Shown: positions 1-7,982 of the stretch, in pieces
Numbering within the stretch: the stretch's first letter is position 1
Layout of the letters: each line of letters opens with the position of its first letter
From: Bacteroidales bacterium
Lineage (GTDB): Bacteria; Bacteroidota; Bacteroidia; Bacteroidales; F082
NCBI GenBank assembly: GCA_024400425.1
Contig: JAKSMV010000001.1
Location: 62,001 to 126,000, forward strand
Direction: 5' to 3'
DNA length: 64,000 nucleotides
Made by a program: the position numbers and the translations under genes
Notes under the pieces: model-generated
Seen by the model: the letters and a program-made list of their open reading frames with translations, nothing else
Database searches by the model: none
What the model was told of the DNA's origin: nothing

Positions 1-1
1 T

Positions 2-103
2 ATTCAATACTACATCTTCGACAAGATTTTCAAGGATGTGAATTACTATCAGGCTGGCAATCCGCTTCAATACGAAATCGACCATTATCAAATCCTGAAT
101 TGA
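2..103 (+). CDS. C-terminal end of an unidentified protein (partial)
   Basis: An open frame enters from the left edge and ends at TGA 101-103. It gives about 33 residues ending in YEIDHYQILN. The tail is rich in aromatic residues (Tyr, Phe) and has no motif I can assign. rlmH begins 23 nt downstream on the same strand, so the two may be co-transcribed. The family cannot be named from so short a tail. Confidence 0.6.
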   Translation: MQYYIFDKIFKDVNYYQAGNPLQYEIDHYQILN

Positions 104-126
104 GTGCCTGAAAAGGCTGCAACGTC

Positions 127-600
127 ATGAAAATCTTGCTCTTGGCCATAGGAAAGACTGATGACGATTATCTCATTACCGGCATCAAGAAATATGTCGG
201 TAGGATAGGTCATTACGCCTCGTTCGAGATGAAGGAAATCCCCGATATCCGCAATCGCAAGACCTTGAACGAAGACCAGCAGAAAAAAGCCGAGAGTTTC
301 TTGCTCTTGCAGCAGTTGCAACCTGGCGACCATGTGGTTTTGTTGGACGAAAACGGCAAGCAATTCACTTCGGTTGGTTTTTCTGAAAGCCTTGAAAAGC
401 AAATGGCTACGGGAGCCAAACGCATCGTGTTCATCATCGGAGGCCCATACGGGTTCGCCCAAGAGGTTTACGACCGCGCCAATGCCAAGATGTCGCTCTC
501 GCCGATGACGTTTTCGCATCAAATGGTGCGCCTCATCTTCGTTGAGCAACTCTATCGCGCCTTCACCATCTTGAAAGGCGAACCTTATCATCACACATAA
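127..600 (+). CDS. rlmH: 23S rRNA (pseudouridine1915-N3)-methyltransferase RlmH
   Basis: This is a SPOUT-class methyltransferase that uses S-adenosylmethionine to methylate pseudouridine 1915 in helix 69 of 23S rRNA. The 157 residues match the family length. The knot-forming segment is clear: a hydrophobic strand followed by GGPYG at residues 105-109, then LSPMTFSHQMVR at 124-135, and the family's C-terminal YHH at 154-156. The ATG at 127 gives the normal N-terminus MKILLLAIGK. The following GIN-domain gene starts 11 nt after the stop, so the two are probably on one transcript although unrelated in function. Identification is secure. Confidence 0.97.
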   Translation: MKILLLAIGKTDDDYLITGIKKYVGRIGHYASFEMKEIPDIRNRKTLNEDQQKKAESFLLLQQLQPGDHVVLLDENGKQFTSVGFSESLEKQMATGAKRIVFIIGGPYGFAQEVYDRANAKMSLSPMTFSHQMVRLIFVEQLYRAFTILKGEPYHHT

Positions 601-611
601 AACTGAATCGT

Positions 612-1442
612 ATGAAACGCTTGAAAACCATATTTTTAATTTGCGCAATGCTCTGCCTTTGCGCTTCTTGCAAGAAGGATTTGGACATGACTTTGCTGAA
701 ATCGACTTTACTGAGTGGAACGGCTTTTTCGTCCATACGGGCGAGTGAAGCTTTCGAGATAAAGGTCGTGAAAGACGAAAATAGCTTTGTGGAAATGGAA
801 TGTTCGGCTTATCTGGACGATTACATCATTTGCAAAGTGGAAAACGGATGCCTGGATTTGAGTGTCAACAAGGTGGGAAGTTTGCCGACGGGTACCGAAT
901 ATCGTGCCATCGTCCACACTCCAACTTTGCATTCCATTACGTTGACCGAAGCTTCAAGAATGTACCTGATTGGTGATTTTGAAGATTTCGAGTCAGCTGA
1001 AATCGACAAGGCTTCGGTTTGTTCGGGCGGTGTGTTTTCGGGCAATATGGTCCAAGTTTCATTGAATGAGGCTTCGCAACTCGTAGATTTCACTTTCGAT
1101 GGCCAGCAATTCAATGCCAATTTGGATGCTGAATCGAGGTTTGTGGGCAATGTCAACGCAACAAATAGTATGGAAATCCATTTGGCTTCGGCTTCGAGTT
1201 TCGTCAATTATGGCGGAAATACCGAGAGCGTAAAACTTGAATTGAGAGAAGCAAGTCTGCTCAACATGGCACAAACCGAAATCCGTGATTTGGAAGTTGA
1301 CTTTGGTGGTGCCTCATCGGCTACTGTTATGGTAAATGAAACGATTTCAGGCCGTTTGAACGAACTTTCCACCTTATATTATTATGGCAATCCGCAGATC
1401 AATGTGGAATGTTCGGAAGGTTCTCTTATCAAGCGCTTGTGA
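612..1442 (+). CDS. Head GIN domain (DUF2807) lipoprotein
   Basis: This is a predicted lipoprotein of 276 residues. The N-terminus is a short signal peptide ending in a lipobox-like CASC with Cys20 as the likely lipidated residue, followed by KKD. The rest is rich in short beta repeats with alternating Ser, Val and Leu (for example EASRMYLIGD and EASLLNMA), the pattern of the GIN/DUF2807 beta-solenoid fold common in Bacteroidota envelopes. No catalytic motif is visible and the function is unknown. It lies 11 nt after rlmH; a possible promoter for the next gene starts about 58 nt downstream. Confidence 0.8.
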   Translation: MKRLKTIFLICAMLCLCASCKKDLDMTLLKSTLLSGTAFSSIRASEAFEIKVVKDENSFVEMECSAYLDDYIICKVENGCLDLSVNKVGSLPTGTEYRAIVHTPTLHSITLTEASRMYLIGDFEDFESAEIDKASVCSGGVFSGNMVQVSLNEASQLVDFTFDGQQFNANLDAESRFVGNVNATNSMEIHLASASSFVNYGGNTESVKLELREASLLNMAQTEIRDLEVDFGGASSATVMVNETISGRLNELSTLYYYGNPQINVECSEGSLIKRL

Positions 1443-1499
1443 TTTGGTCTAAAATTTGCATTAATAGCGTTTCGGTTATCATTCAACCATTTTTATTCT

Positions 1500-1507
1500 T
1501 AATTTTG
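1500..1507 (+). promoter_or_regulatory. Promoter -7 element (TAATTTTG)
   Basis: TAATTTTG matches the Bacteroidota sigma consensus TAnnTTTG and sits 21 nt before the start of the DUF4468 gene. No convincing TTG -33 element is seen upstream, so this is a candidate only. It may drive the DUF4468-mevalonate operon. Confidence 0.45.
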
Positions 1508-1528
1508 TAAAATCAAATTTGAACTGAA

Positions 1529-2053
1529 ATGAAGAAAGTTTTGTCAATGTTGGTGGTCCTTTTTTTCGTTACCACCGCTTTCGCCCAATCTAATTTGCCC
1601 ATTAACGAAAAGACGCAAAAGATTTGTTTCCAGAAGGTTATACCAACGCAAGGTACGCAAGACGAGGTTTATAACCGCATCTATGGCCAATTCATGAATG
1701 ATTATTACAAGAATCCGAGCAGTGTTTTGCAGTCAAACGATGGCCGTGTGCTTAAAGGAAAGCACCATTTCCAGTTGGATAACGGCGATCCCGTCAAGTC
1801 GAAATGGCCTTGGGTGATTTATCGTTTCACCATCGAGGTGCGTGAAGGTCGTGTGCGTTACACTCTCACCGATTTCATGCAAAAGACCCAGTCAAACCAT
1901 CCTGTCGAAGAGTGGTTGGACAAGGAAAACGAGAACTATCAGCCGATTTGGGAGAACTATCTCGAACAGATTGCCGCCTTCGGAGAAGACTGGGGCAAGC
2001 AATTTGAAGAAAAACTCATTCCTGAGCAAGTCATAGAAGAGGAAGAGTGGTAA
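1529..2053 (+). CDS. Exported DUF4468-like protein
   Basis: The 174-residue product begins with a signal peptide (hydrophobic core at about residues 4-18, AFA before Gln20). The mature part starts LPINEKTQKI and continues with alternating beta strands and acidic helices, resembling the DUF4468 domain found in many exported Bacteroidota proteins. Function is unknown and no active-site motif is seen. The stop codon is separated by a single base from the start of the HMG-CoA reductase gene, so the gene is physically part of the mevalonate operon, perhaps as the promoter-proximal gene. A link to isoprenoid synthesis is not implied by the protein itself. Confidence 0.7.
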   Translation: MKKVLSMLVVLFFVTTAFAQSNLPINEKTQKICFQKVIPTQGTQDEVYNRIYGQFMNDYYKNPSSVLQSNDGRVLKGKHHFQLDNGDPVKSKWPWVIYRFTIEVREGRVRYTLTDFMQKTQSNHPVEEWLDKENENYQPIWENYLEQIAAFGEDWGKQFEEKLIPEQVIEEEEW

Positions 2054-2054
2054 G

Positions 2055-3380
2055 ATGGCCAATCGCGAACGCATAAAAAAAGGTTTTTCCAAGCTCCTCA
2101 AGGAAGAGAAGTTGAAGTTGATTGCCAACTACTTCGAGAATCCTGGGGAGGTCGTCAACCTTTTGAAGAGTTACTGGCACAGCGATTCGAAGCAGCAGCA
2201 GCTCTTTGATGAGTTCAGCGAGAACACCATCACCAATTTCTATATTCCTTACGGCATTTCGCCCAACGTCACCATCAATGAAAAAAACTATATCGTCCCG
2301 ATGGTCATCGAGGAGAGCTCGGTGGTGGCGGCGGCTTCGGCGGCTGCAAAGTTTTGGGGCGATAGGGGCGGTTTCCATGCCGAGGTAATCGATGTCTGCA
2401 AGGTCGGACAGGTGCATTTCGGCTGGAATGGCGACAAGGCGCAACTGCTTGAACGGCTTCCTGCCATCAAGCAAAGATTCATGGACGATACGGCTGCGAT
2501 GACCGAGAAGATGGTGAAGCGTGGAGGCGGTGTCACCAACATCCAACTCATTGATTTCACGGAGAAAATCGAAGGCTACTATCAGTTTCTTGTCGAGTTC
2601 AAGACAGGCGACGCCATGGGCGCCAATTTCATCAACTCCGTCTTGGAGCAGTTCGGACATAGCCTTCAGAACTATTTTGCCGAACAGACCGATTTGTCCG
2701 AAGAGTTGCGGAAAGTTGAAATCATCATGACCATCTTGTCGAACAATACGCCCAACTGCCGTGTCAAGGTTTGGGTGGAATGCGGTGTGAATCAATTGGA
2801 TGGAATCGATGAACACTTGAATGGAGCCGAATATGCGCACAAGTTCAAGAAAGCTGTCGATATTGCCCATATCGATACGTATCGTGCCACTACTCATAAT
2901 AAGGGTATCTACAATGGCATCGATGCGGTGGTCATTGCTACGGGTAACGATTTCCGCGCCGTGGAAGCTGCCGGACACACATTCGCTTCGCGTAACGGAC
3001 ATTATGAGAGCCTTTCGTCAGTGACAATCAATGGCAATCTGTTCCGTTTCGAGCTTGAAGTGCCGATGGCTTTGGGAACGGTTGGCGGACTTACGAGCCT
3101 TCATCCGTTGGCAAAGAAATCACTCGAATTGCTCGGCAATCCAACTGCACCCGAACTGATGATGATTGCAGCCACCATGGGATTGGCCAACAATTTCTCG
3201 GCAGTCCGTTCACTCACTACCAAGGGCATTCAGGCGGGACACATGAAGATGCATCTCAACAATATCCTGAATCAGTTGAATGCCACCGATGAGGAAAAAC
3301 GCAAGGCACGCGACTTCTTCAAAGACCAAACCGTGTCGTTTGCAGGCGTTGAAAAGTATCTCGAATCGATAAGAAAATGA
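2055..3380 (+). CDS. mvaA: Hydroxymethylglutaryl-CoA reductase (class II type)
   Basis: It reduces HMG-CoA to mevalonate with NAD(P)H, the committing step of the mevalonate route to isoprenoids. The 441 residues fit the bacterial class II enzyme. Visible catalytic elements are PMVIEESSVVAAAS at 82-95 (catalytic Glu), DAMGAN at 186-191 (cofactor loop), HNKG at 281-284 (catalytic Lys283), TGND at 296-299 (Asp), and the C-terminal flap histidine in GHMKMH at 395-400. The gene follows the DUF4468 gene by 1 nt and overlaps the next kinase gene by 4 nt (ATGA), so translation is probably coupled. Class II enzymes include biosynthetic and degradative members; the neighbours argue for biosynthesis. 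Confidence 0.95.
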   Translation: MANRERIKKGFSKLLKEEKLKLIANYFENPGEVVNLLKSYWHSDSKQQQLFDEFSENTITNFYIPYGISPNVTINEKNYIVPMVIEESSVVAAASAAAKFWGDRGGFHAEVIDVCKVGQVHFGWNGDKAQLLERLPAIKQRFMDDTAAMTEKMVKRGGGVTNIQLIDFTEKIEGYYQFLVEFKTGDAMGANFINSVLEQFGHSLQNYFAEQTDLSEELRKVEIIMTILSNNTPNCRVKVWVECGVNQLDGIDEHLNGAEYAHKFKKAVDIAHIDTYRATTHNKGIYNGIDAVVIATGNDFRAVEAAGHTFASRNGHYESLSSVTINGNLFRFELEVPMALGTVGGLTSLHPLAKKSLELLGNPTAPELMMIAATMGLANNFSAVRSLTTKGIQAGHMKMHLNNILNQLNATDEEKRKARDFFKDQTVSFAGVEKYLESIRK

Positions 3381-4294
3381 TGCACTTTTATTCACACGGA
3401 AAATTCCTCCTTACCAGCGAATATCTCGTTTTGAAAGGAGCCTTGGCTTTGGCTTTGCCGCTCAAATTTGGTCAAAGTCTTGATTGTGAACACCTTGAAA
3501 CCAACGAAAATCAACTCTCTTGGGATGCTTTCAATCCTGATGGCCATTGGTTTTCAGCCGTTTTCGATAAGAAGGATTTCAGTATAAAACATACTGATGA
3601 CGAAGCCAAAGCCAAAAAGCTGGCTGAAATATTGAAAGCTATCAAATCGTTGAATCACAATGCGTTTGAAGGTAATGACCTTCATTTCGTCACTAAACTT
3701 GACTTCAATCCTCAATGGGGTTTGGGCAGCAGTTCCACTTTGGTTGCCAACCTCGCCCAATGGGCAAAAGTGAATCCTTACGAACTGCTGAAACTGACTT
3801 TTGGAGGTTCGGGCTACGACATTGCATGTGCGTCGGCACAACAGCCCATTTTATATCAGATTGTTGGTGAAAAACCTATGAATCAGCCTGTTGAGTTCAA
3901 TCCACCGTTTGCCGACAAGTTGTATTTCGTCTATCAAGGTCAAAAGCAAAGTTCGACTAACGAAGTTGGGAAATTCCAAAATCGAGTCGTCCAGATTGAC
4001 ATGCAAGATGAGATAGATGCTGTGTCGGAAATCAGTCGCTCGCTGGTCACTTGTCCCGATTTCGATGCCTTCTGTTCCTTCCTCCAAATTCACGAAGATG
4101 TCGTCGCCAGTTGTATAGGCCGTGAACCATTGAAAACAAAATTCACTGATTTTCAGGGAACTATCAAGTCGTTAGGTGCTTGGGGCGGTGATTTCTTCCT
4201 TGCTGCCACAGCTTGGCCTAAGGAACAAGTCAAGGCTTATTTTGCCGAGAAGGGCTTGGATGTGGTCTTCAGTTACGATGAATTGGTTTTGTAA
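3377..4294 (+). CDS. GYDIA-family GHMP kinase (probable phosphomevalonate kinase role)
   Basis: This 305-residue GHMP-superfamily kinase has the ATP-binding glycine/serine loop WGLGSSSTLVAN around residues 114-125 and the diagnostic FGGSGYDIACASA at 142-154. GYDIA is the signature of a family known mainly from Bacteroidota mevalonate operons. By position between HMG-CoA reductase and diphosphomevalonate decarboxylase, and because a separate mevalonate kinase-like gene follows, it most likely phosphorylates 5-phosphomevalonate. That substrate is inferred from context rather than from residues. The start overlaps the mvaA stop by 4 nt. The next gene begins 9 nt after the stop and has its own possible promoter. 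Confidence 0.88.
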   Translation: MMHFYSHGKFLLTSEYLVLKGALALALPLKFGQSLDCEHLETNENQLSWDAFNPDGHWFSAVFDKKDFSIKHTDDEAKAKKLAEILKAIKSLNHNAFEGNDLHFVTKLDFNPQWGLGSSSTLVANLAQWAKVNPYELLKLTFGGSGYDIACASAQQPILYQIVGEKPMNQPVEFNPPFADKLYFVYQGQKQSSTNEVGKFQNRVVQIDMQDEIDAVSEISRSLVTCPDFDAFCSFLQIHEDVVASCIGREPLKTKFTDFQGTIKSLGAWGGDFFLAATAWPKEQVKAYFAEKGLDVVFSYDELVL

Positions 4295-4299
4295 TTTTG
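4292..4299 (+). promoter_or_regulatory. Promoter -7 element abutting the mvaD start
   Basis: TAATTTTG matches the Bacteroidota -7 consensus and ends only 4 nt before the ATG of the decarboxylase gene at 4304. It overlaps the last codons and stop of the upstream kinase gene. Transcription from it would start at or next to the ATG, producing a leaderless message. No clear -33 TTG is present, so chance remains possible. Confidence 0.4.
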
Positions 4300-4303
4300 C
4301 ACC

Positions 4304-5374
4304 ATGGAACAGAACTATCTAAATCAAGCCTATTCTGCCGAGTTGCCTGCTGACTTTTGTGGCAATGTGAAATGGCAGAGTCCATCGAATATTGCCTTGG
4401 TAAAGTATTGGGGAAAAAAAGGAAAGCAATTACCTCAGAATCCGTCGATTAGCTTCACACTTTCAAATTGTCGTACCGAAACTTCTGTCGCTTTTCAGAA
4501 GGCTGAACAATTTCATTTGAAGTTCACATTCGAAGGTAGGGAGAATCTGGCATTTGCTGCAAAAATCGAGAAGTTTCTGCTTGAAAACCAGCGTTTTTTC
4601 CCTTTCTTGAGTCAATTGGACCTGCATATAGAGAGCCGTAACACTTTCCCGCATTCGTCAGGCATTGCATCGTCGGCTTCTTCGATGAGTGCCTTGGTGA
4701 TGTGCCTTTTGGATATGGAGCGTTTGGCAAAAGGCGAAACTGAAATCGATTTGCAGAGAGCTTCCTATTTCTCGCGTCTGGCATCGGGTAGCGCATCGCG
4801 TTCGGTGTTGCCGAAAATGGCTTTGTGGGGCGCAACGGATGCCTTTTCAGGAAGTTCTGATGAATATGCGGTTTCGCTTGAAAACGAAATCCATCCTGTA
4901 TTTAAAGCCTTCCATGACAGTATTCTTATCGTCAGCGATGCGCAGAAATCGGTTTCAAGTCGCGCAGGTCATGCCTTGATGGAAGGCAATCCATACGCTG
5001 AAGCTCGGTATCAGCAAGCCAATGCGAACATTGTCAATTTGTTAGAGGCATTAAAATCGGGCGATTTGGATTCGTTCATTGCCATCACCGAGTCGGAAGC
5101 CTTGCAACTTCATGCTTTGATGATGTGCTCCAATCCATCGTATATTCTATTGAAACCCAACACTTTGAATTTGATTCAAGCTGTTCGTCAGTTCCGTTGT
5201 GAAACTCAAATTCCTATCTGTTTCACTCTTGATGCGGGTCCCAATGTGCATCTGCTGTATCCTGATGCCGAAGCGCAAAAGGTGGAACAGTTTGTCAAAG
5301 ATAAACTTGTGGCTTATTGTGTTAATTCACAATGGATTGATGACCGTGTAGGTGAAGGAAGTTCAAGAATTTGA
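4304..5374 (+). CDS. mvaD: Diphosphomevalonate decarboxylase
   Basis: It catalyses the ATP-dependent decarboxylation of mevalonate 5-diphosphate to isopentenyl diphosphate, the last step of the classical mevalonate pathway. The 356 residues begin with a short extra N-terminus, then SNIALVKYWGK at 28-38, the family hallmark, followed by NPSISFTLS at 46-54. The ATP loop HSSGIASSASSMSALV lies at 117-132, with the Ser-rich SRLASGSASRS at 157-167 and a late FTLDAGPNVH segment. Spacing to the upstream kinase is 9 nt and to the downstream mevalonate kinase 18 nt, consistent with one operon. No isopentenyl diphosphate isomerase gene is seen in the cluster. Confidence 0.95.
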   Translation: MEQNYLNQAYSAELPADFCGNVKWQSPSNIALVKYWGKKGKQLPQNPSISFTLSNCRTETSVAFQKAEQFHLKFTFEGRENLAFAAKIEKFLLENQRFFPFLSQLDLHIESRNTFPHSSGIASSASSMSALVMCLLDMERLAKGETEIDLQRASYFSRLASGSASRSVLPKMALWGATDAFSGSSDEYAVSLENEIHPVFKAFHDSILIVSDAQKSVSSRAGHALMEGNPYAEARYQQANANIVNLLEALKSGDLDSFIAITESEALQLHALMMCSNPSYILLKPNTLNLIQAVRQFRCETQIPICFTLDAGPNVHLLYPDAEAQKVEQFVKDKLVAYCVNSQWIDDRVGEGSSRI

Positions 5375-5392
5375 ATTGATAAATCTGTTGCA

Positions 5393-6280
5393 ATGGAAAG
5401 ATCATATTACAGCAAAGTCATTCTTTTTGGCGAGTATTCGATGATATTCGATGCCACGGCTTTGATGGTACCGCTCAGAAAATTCTCTGCTCATTGGCAG
5501 TTTTCCGATGAGGCTAAATCTAGTCGTGCTGTGGCTTCCAATGGCAGTTTGAGAAAGTTTTGCCAATATCTTTCTGACGATGCTTTTCTGTCGCAACTTA
5601 TTGATATAAATGGTTTTTCAAGAGATTTGGACCATGGATTGTATCTTCCTTCCAATGTGCCTACAGGTTATGGTTTGGGAAGTTCGGGAACTTTGGTAGC
5701 AGCTGTTTTCGACCGTTACGCCAAGCAGCGCATCGATGACTTGATGGAGTTGAAGAAGATTTTCGGTTTGATGGAGAGTTTTTTCCATGGCAGCAGTTCG
5801 GGCATCGATCCGCTTCAATGCTATTTGGGCAAGGCGTTCAAGATTTCGAGTGAAAAAGGTGTCGAGTTGCTTGACGATGCTTTTCTGAAAAGGAATATTC
5901 ATGTATGCTTGATTGATACCAGAATCAAGAGCAACACGAAACCTTTGGTGGAATATTTCAAGCAGCAACGGCAAAATGCTGATTATCTTTCACGTTTTCA
6001 GCAGCTTTATGTCCCTATGGTCAAATCGTGTATCGCTTCGTTGGTTGCTGGAAATGACGAGGTCTTTTTCGCTTCCTTGAAGCAGCTTACAAAGGGTCAA
6101 CTTGAGTTTTTGCGGCCAATGATTACTGAAAACTCAATGGATTTGTTCACAGCTGATTTCGATTTCCATTTTGGTGTCAAGATTTCGGGTTCAGGTGGTG
6201 GTGGCTATGTGCTCGGCTTCACTGATGATGTGGTTTCGGCATCAAAACTGTTGGAAAACCGCGACGTGATTTGGATTTAA
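5393..6280 (+). CDS. mvk: Mevalonate kinase-like GHMP kinase
   Basis: This is a GHMP kinase of 295 residues, predicted to phosphorylate mevalonate at C5. The N-terminal substrate strand reads KVILFGEYSMIF at 8-19, the usual place for the GEHxV-type motif although the His is replaced by Tyr. The ATP loop is PTGYGLGSSGTLVAA at 90-104, FHGSSSGIDP at 131-140 carries the likely catalytic Asp139, and the C-terminal motif KISGSGGGGYVLG closes the fold. It is the fourth gene of the mevalonate operon. With the GYDIA kinase it supplies the two phosphorylations needed before decarboxylation; which kinase does which step is inferred. Confidence 0.88.
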   Translation: MERSYYSKVILFGEYSMIFDATALMVPLRKFSAHWQFSDEAKSSRAVASNGSLRKFCQYLSDDAFLSQLIDINGFSRDLDHGLYLPSNVPTGYGLGSSGTLVAAVFDRYAKQRIDDLMELKKIFGLMESFFHGSSSGIDPLQCYLGKAFKISSEKGVELLDDAFLKRNIHVCLIDTRIKSNTKPLVEYFKQQRQNADYLSRFQQLYVPMVKSCIASLVAGNDEVFFASLKQLTKGQLEFLRPMITENSMDLFTADFDFHFGVKISGSGGGGYVLGFTDDVVSASKLLENRDVIWI

Positions 6281-6299
6281 GCAAAAACTCTTATTTTTG
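6271..6299 (+). promoter_or_regulatory. Promoter: TTG -33 and TATTTTTG -7
   Basis: TTG at 6271-6273 and TATTTTTG at 6292-6299 are separated by 18 nt, a good match to the Bacteroidota sigma-A type promoter. It overlaps the end of the mevalonate kinase gene and lies 19 nt before the GTG start of the GtrA gene, so gtrA may be transcribed separately from the mevalonate operon. Confidence 0.6.
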
Positions 6300-6318
6300 C
6301 ATCCTCAAAATATAGATT

Positions 6319-6831
6319 GTGTCAAAGTTAAAATTCGAAGATAAGGTTGAGAAGTCGCTGACTACGGTCATTGATTTCTTCTATTTCCCGTTTCTCAGGT
6401 TCGTGCCTCGCGACTTGTTTCGCTATGGTGCTTGCGGAGCGTTGAATTTTGTTTTGGACGTGCTGCTATATTACGTTTTATATCATTTCGTTTTCAAGGC
6501 GCAGGTCTTCGATTTGGGGTTTATCGCTTTCACGCCCCACATCGCAGCCTTTTTGCTGAAGTTTCCTATTACTTTCATTACGGGATTCTGGATGGCTCGA
6601 CATATCAGTTTTTCTGGTTCTTCGTTAAAAGGCAAGACACAGATTGTCAGATATTTGCTAGTTACTTTGGTCAACTTTGTACTTAATTATGTCTTGCTGA
6701 AACTTTTCAACGAAGTGTTCCACTGGTGGCCTACGGTGAGTTATGTGGCGATGTATGCCATTTGCATCGCATTCAGTTATCTGACTAACAAATATTTCTC
6801 GTTCGGCAAAGGCAAGTCGGCGGCAGAATGA
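6319..6831 (+). CDS. GtrA-family membrane protein
   Basis: The 170-residue product is a small integral membrane protein with about four helices (near residues 36-56, 70-92, 111-130 and 137-155). The first runs from RYGACGALNFVLD, the pattern of the GtrA family; these proteins are linked to flipping or transfer of lipid-linked sugars across the inner membrane. The C-terminal YLTNKYFSFGK ending is also typical. The start is GTG at 6319, supported by the promoter just upstream. The following stretch carries a palindrome and a shared terminator, so the transcript probably ends here. Exact substrate is unknown. Confidence 0.85.
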   Translation: MSKLKFEDKVEKSLTTVIDFFYFPFLRFVPRDLFRYGACGALNFVLDVLLYYVLYHFVFKAQVFDLGFIAFTPHIAAFLLKFPITFITGFWMARHISFSGSSLKGKTQIVRYLLVTLVNFVLNYVLLKLFNEVFHWWPTVSYVAMYAICIAFSYLTNKYFSFGKGKSAAE

Positions 6832-6852
6832 GTCTGAATCTAAGGTTTAGTA

Positions 6853-6874
6853 GAGACGCGCCATGGCGCGTCTC
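6853..6874. repeat. Perfect 22-nt palindrome (REP-like)
   Basis: A fully self-complementary 22-base sequence centred on GCGCCATGGCGC lies 21 nt after the GtrA stop. It is flanked by TA on the left and has no T-run on the right, so it does not look like an intrinsic terminator. It resembles the short GC-rich palindromes that are dispersed through many bacterial genomes. Confidence 0.6.
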
Positions 6875-6911
6875 CCTGTATATCGCATCTTTGTGATTGT
6901 GCACATTACAC

Positions 6912-6948
6912 AAAAAAGGTTGGCTCTCCATCGAAAGCCAACCTTTTT
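6912..6948. terminator. Bidirectional intrinsic terminator between gtrA and pheS
   Basis: A 13-bp stem (AAAAAGGTTGGCT pairing with AGCCAACCTTTTT) with a 10-nt loop has A-runs on one side and T-runs on the other, so it can terminate transcription in both directions. It lies between the convergent gtrA (ends 6831) and pheS (ends 6969) genes. Confidence 0.85.
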
Positions 6949-6968
6949 CATTTGATAACGTTGAGGTC

Positions 6969-7982
6969 TTATGCCAACTCGAATTGTTCGAGGAAACGCA
7001 AGTCGTTTTCGAAGAACAGACGCAGGTCGTTGATTTGGTATTTCAGCATGGCGATACGCTCGACACCCATACCGAAGGCAAAACCTGTATATTTTTCTGG
7101 GTCAATGCCGCTCGAAATCAAGATGTTCGGGTCGCACATGCCGCAGCCTAAAATCTCAACCCAACCGGTGTGTTTGCAGATGTTGCAGCCCTTGCCACCG
7201 CAAATGTTGCACGAGATGTCCATTTCGGCTGAAGTCTCAGTAAATGGGAAATAGGATGGACGGAAACGCACCTTTGTGCCTTCGCCGAAGAACTCTTGCA
7301 CGAAGTGATAAAGCGTTTGTTTGAGGTCGGCAAACGAAACGTTTTCATCGATATACAAGCCTTCGATTTGGTGGAAGATGCAGTGTGCACGTGCCGATAT
7401 GGCTTCGTTGCGGAACACACGTCCAGGGGCGATGATGCGGATAGGCAGTTTGCCTTGTTCCATCACGCGCACTTGGATGCTCGAAGTGTGGGTGCGGAGC
7501 AATACATCGGGAGCCTTGTGGATGAAGAAGGTGTCTTGCATGTCGCGGGCCGGATGGTCGGGTGGGAAGTTAAGGGCTGAGAAGACATGGAAGTCGTCTT
7601 CCACTTCGGGACCGTCGGCGATGGTGAAACCGAGGTGCTCGAAAATCTCGTTGATGTCGCGGCGGACGATTGACAATGGGTGACGGGCGCCTTTCATTTC
7701 GTTGGCCGGCATGCTCATGTCAAAATCGGCTTCTGAACCGTGTTGTGACTCGAACTTTTGAAGTTGTTCCTCAACCTTTTCCTGAACGGCATTCTTCAAT
7801 TCGTTCAGTTTCATTCCCATTTCCTTACGGAGTTCGGGAGCTACATTCTTGAAGTCGGCAAACAGGGCGGGAATCACGCCTTTTTTGCTCAGATAAGTGA
7901 TACGGAAGGCTTCAAGGGCATCTTTGCTCTCAGCGTTGAAGGCCTTGACTTCGCCTAATATCTGTTCTATTTTCTCTTTCAT
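6969..7982 (-). CDS. pheS: Phenylalanyl-tRNA synthetase alpha subunit
   Basis: This is the catalytic alpha subunit of the alpha2-beta2 enzyme that charges tRNA-Phe. Its 337 residues have the expected layout: an N-terminal coiled coil that binds tRNA (about 1-85), then the class II core with GARHPLSIV at 98-106, motif 2 around RIIAPGRVFRNE (182-193) with FHQIEG at 203-208, and motif 3 GMGVERI at 304-310. A four-cysteine group (Cys258, 261, 266, 269) in CNICGGKGCNIC could bind zinc, as in several bacterial PheS proteins. The start overlaps the cyclophilin stop by one base, so the two are co-transcribed. pheT is not in this window. Confidence 0.96.
   Translation of the reverse strand: MKEKIEQILGEVKAFNAESKDALEAFRITYLSKKGVIPALFADFKNVAPELRKEMGMKLNELKNAVQEKVEEQLQKFESQHGSEADFDMSMPANEMKGARHPLSIVRRDINEIFEHLGFTIADGPEVEDDFHVFSALNFPPDHPARDMQDTFFIHKAPDVLLRTHTSSIQVRVMEQGKLPIRIIAPGRVFRNEAISARAHCIFHQIEGLYIDENVSFADLKQTLYHFVQEFFGEGTKVRFRPSYFPFTETSAEMDISCNICGGKGCNICKHTGWVEILGCGMCDPNILISSGIDPEKYTGFAFGMGVERIAMLKYQINDLRLFFENDLRFLEQFELA

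Noticed and set aside
2031-3002. 323-codon open frame antisense to HMG-CoA reductase
   Set aside because: Shadow frame with no motif or promoter.
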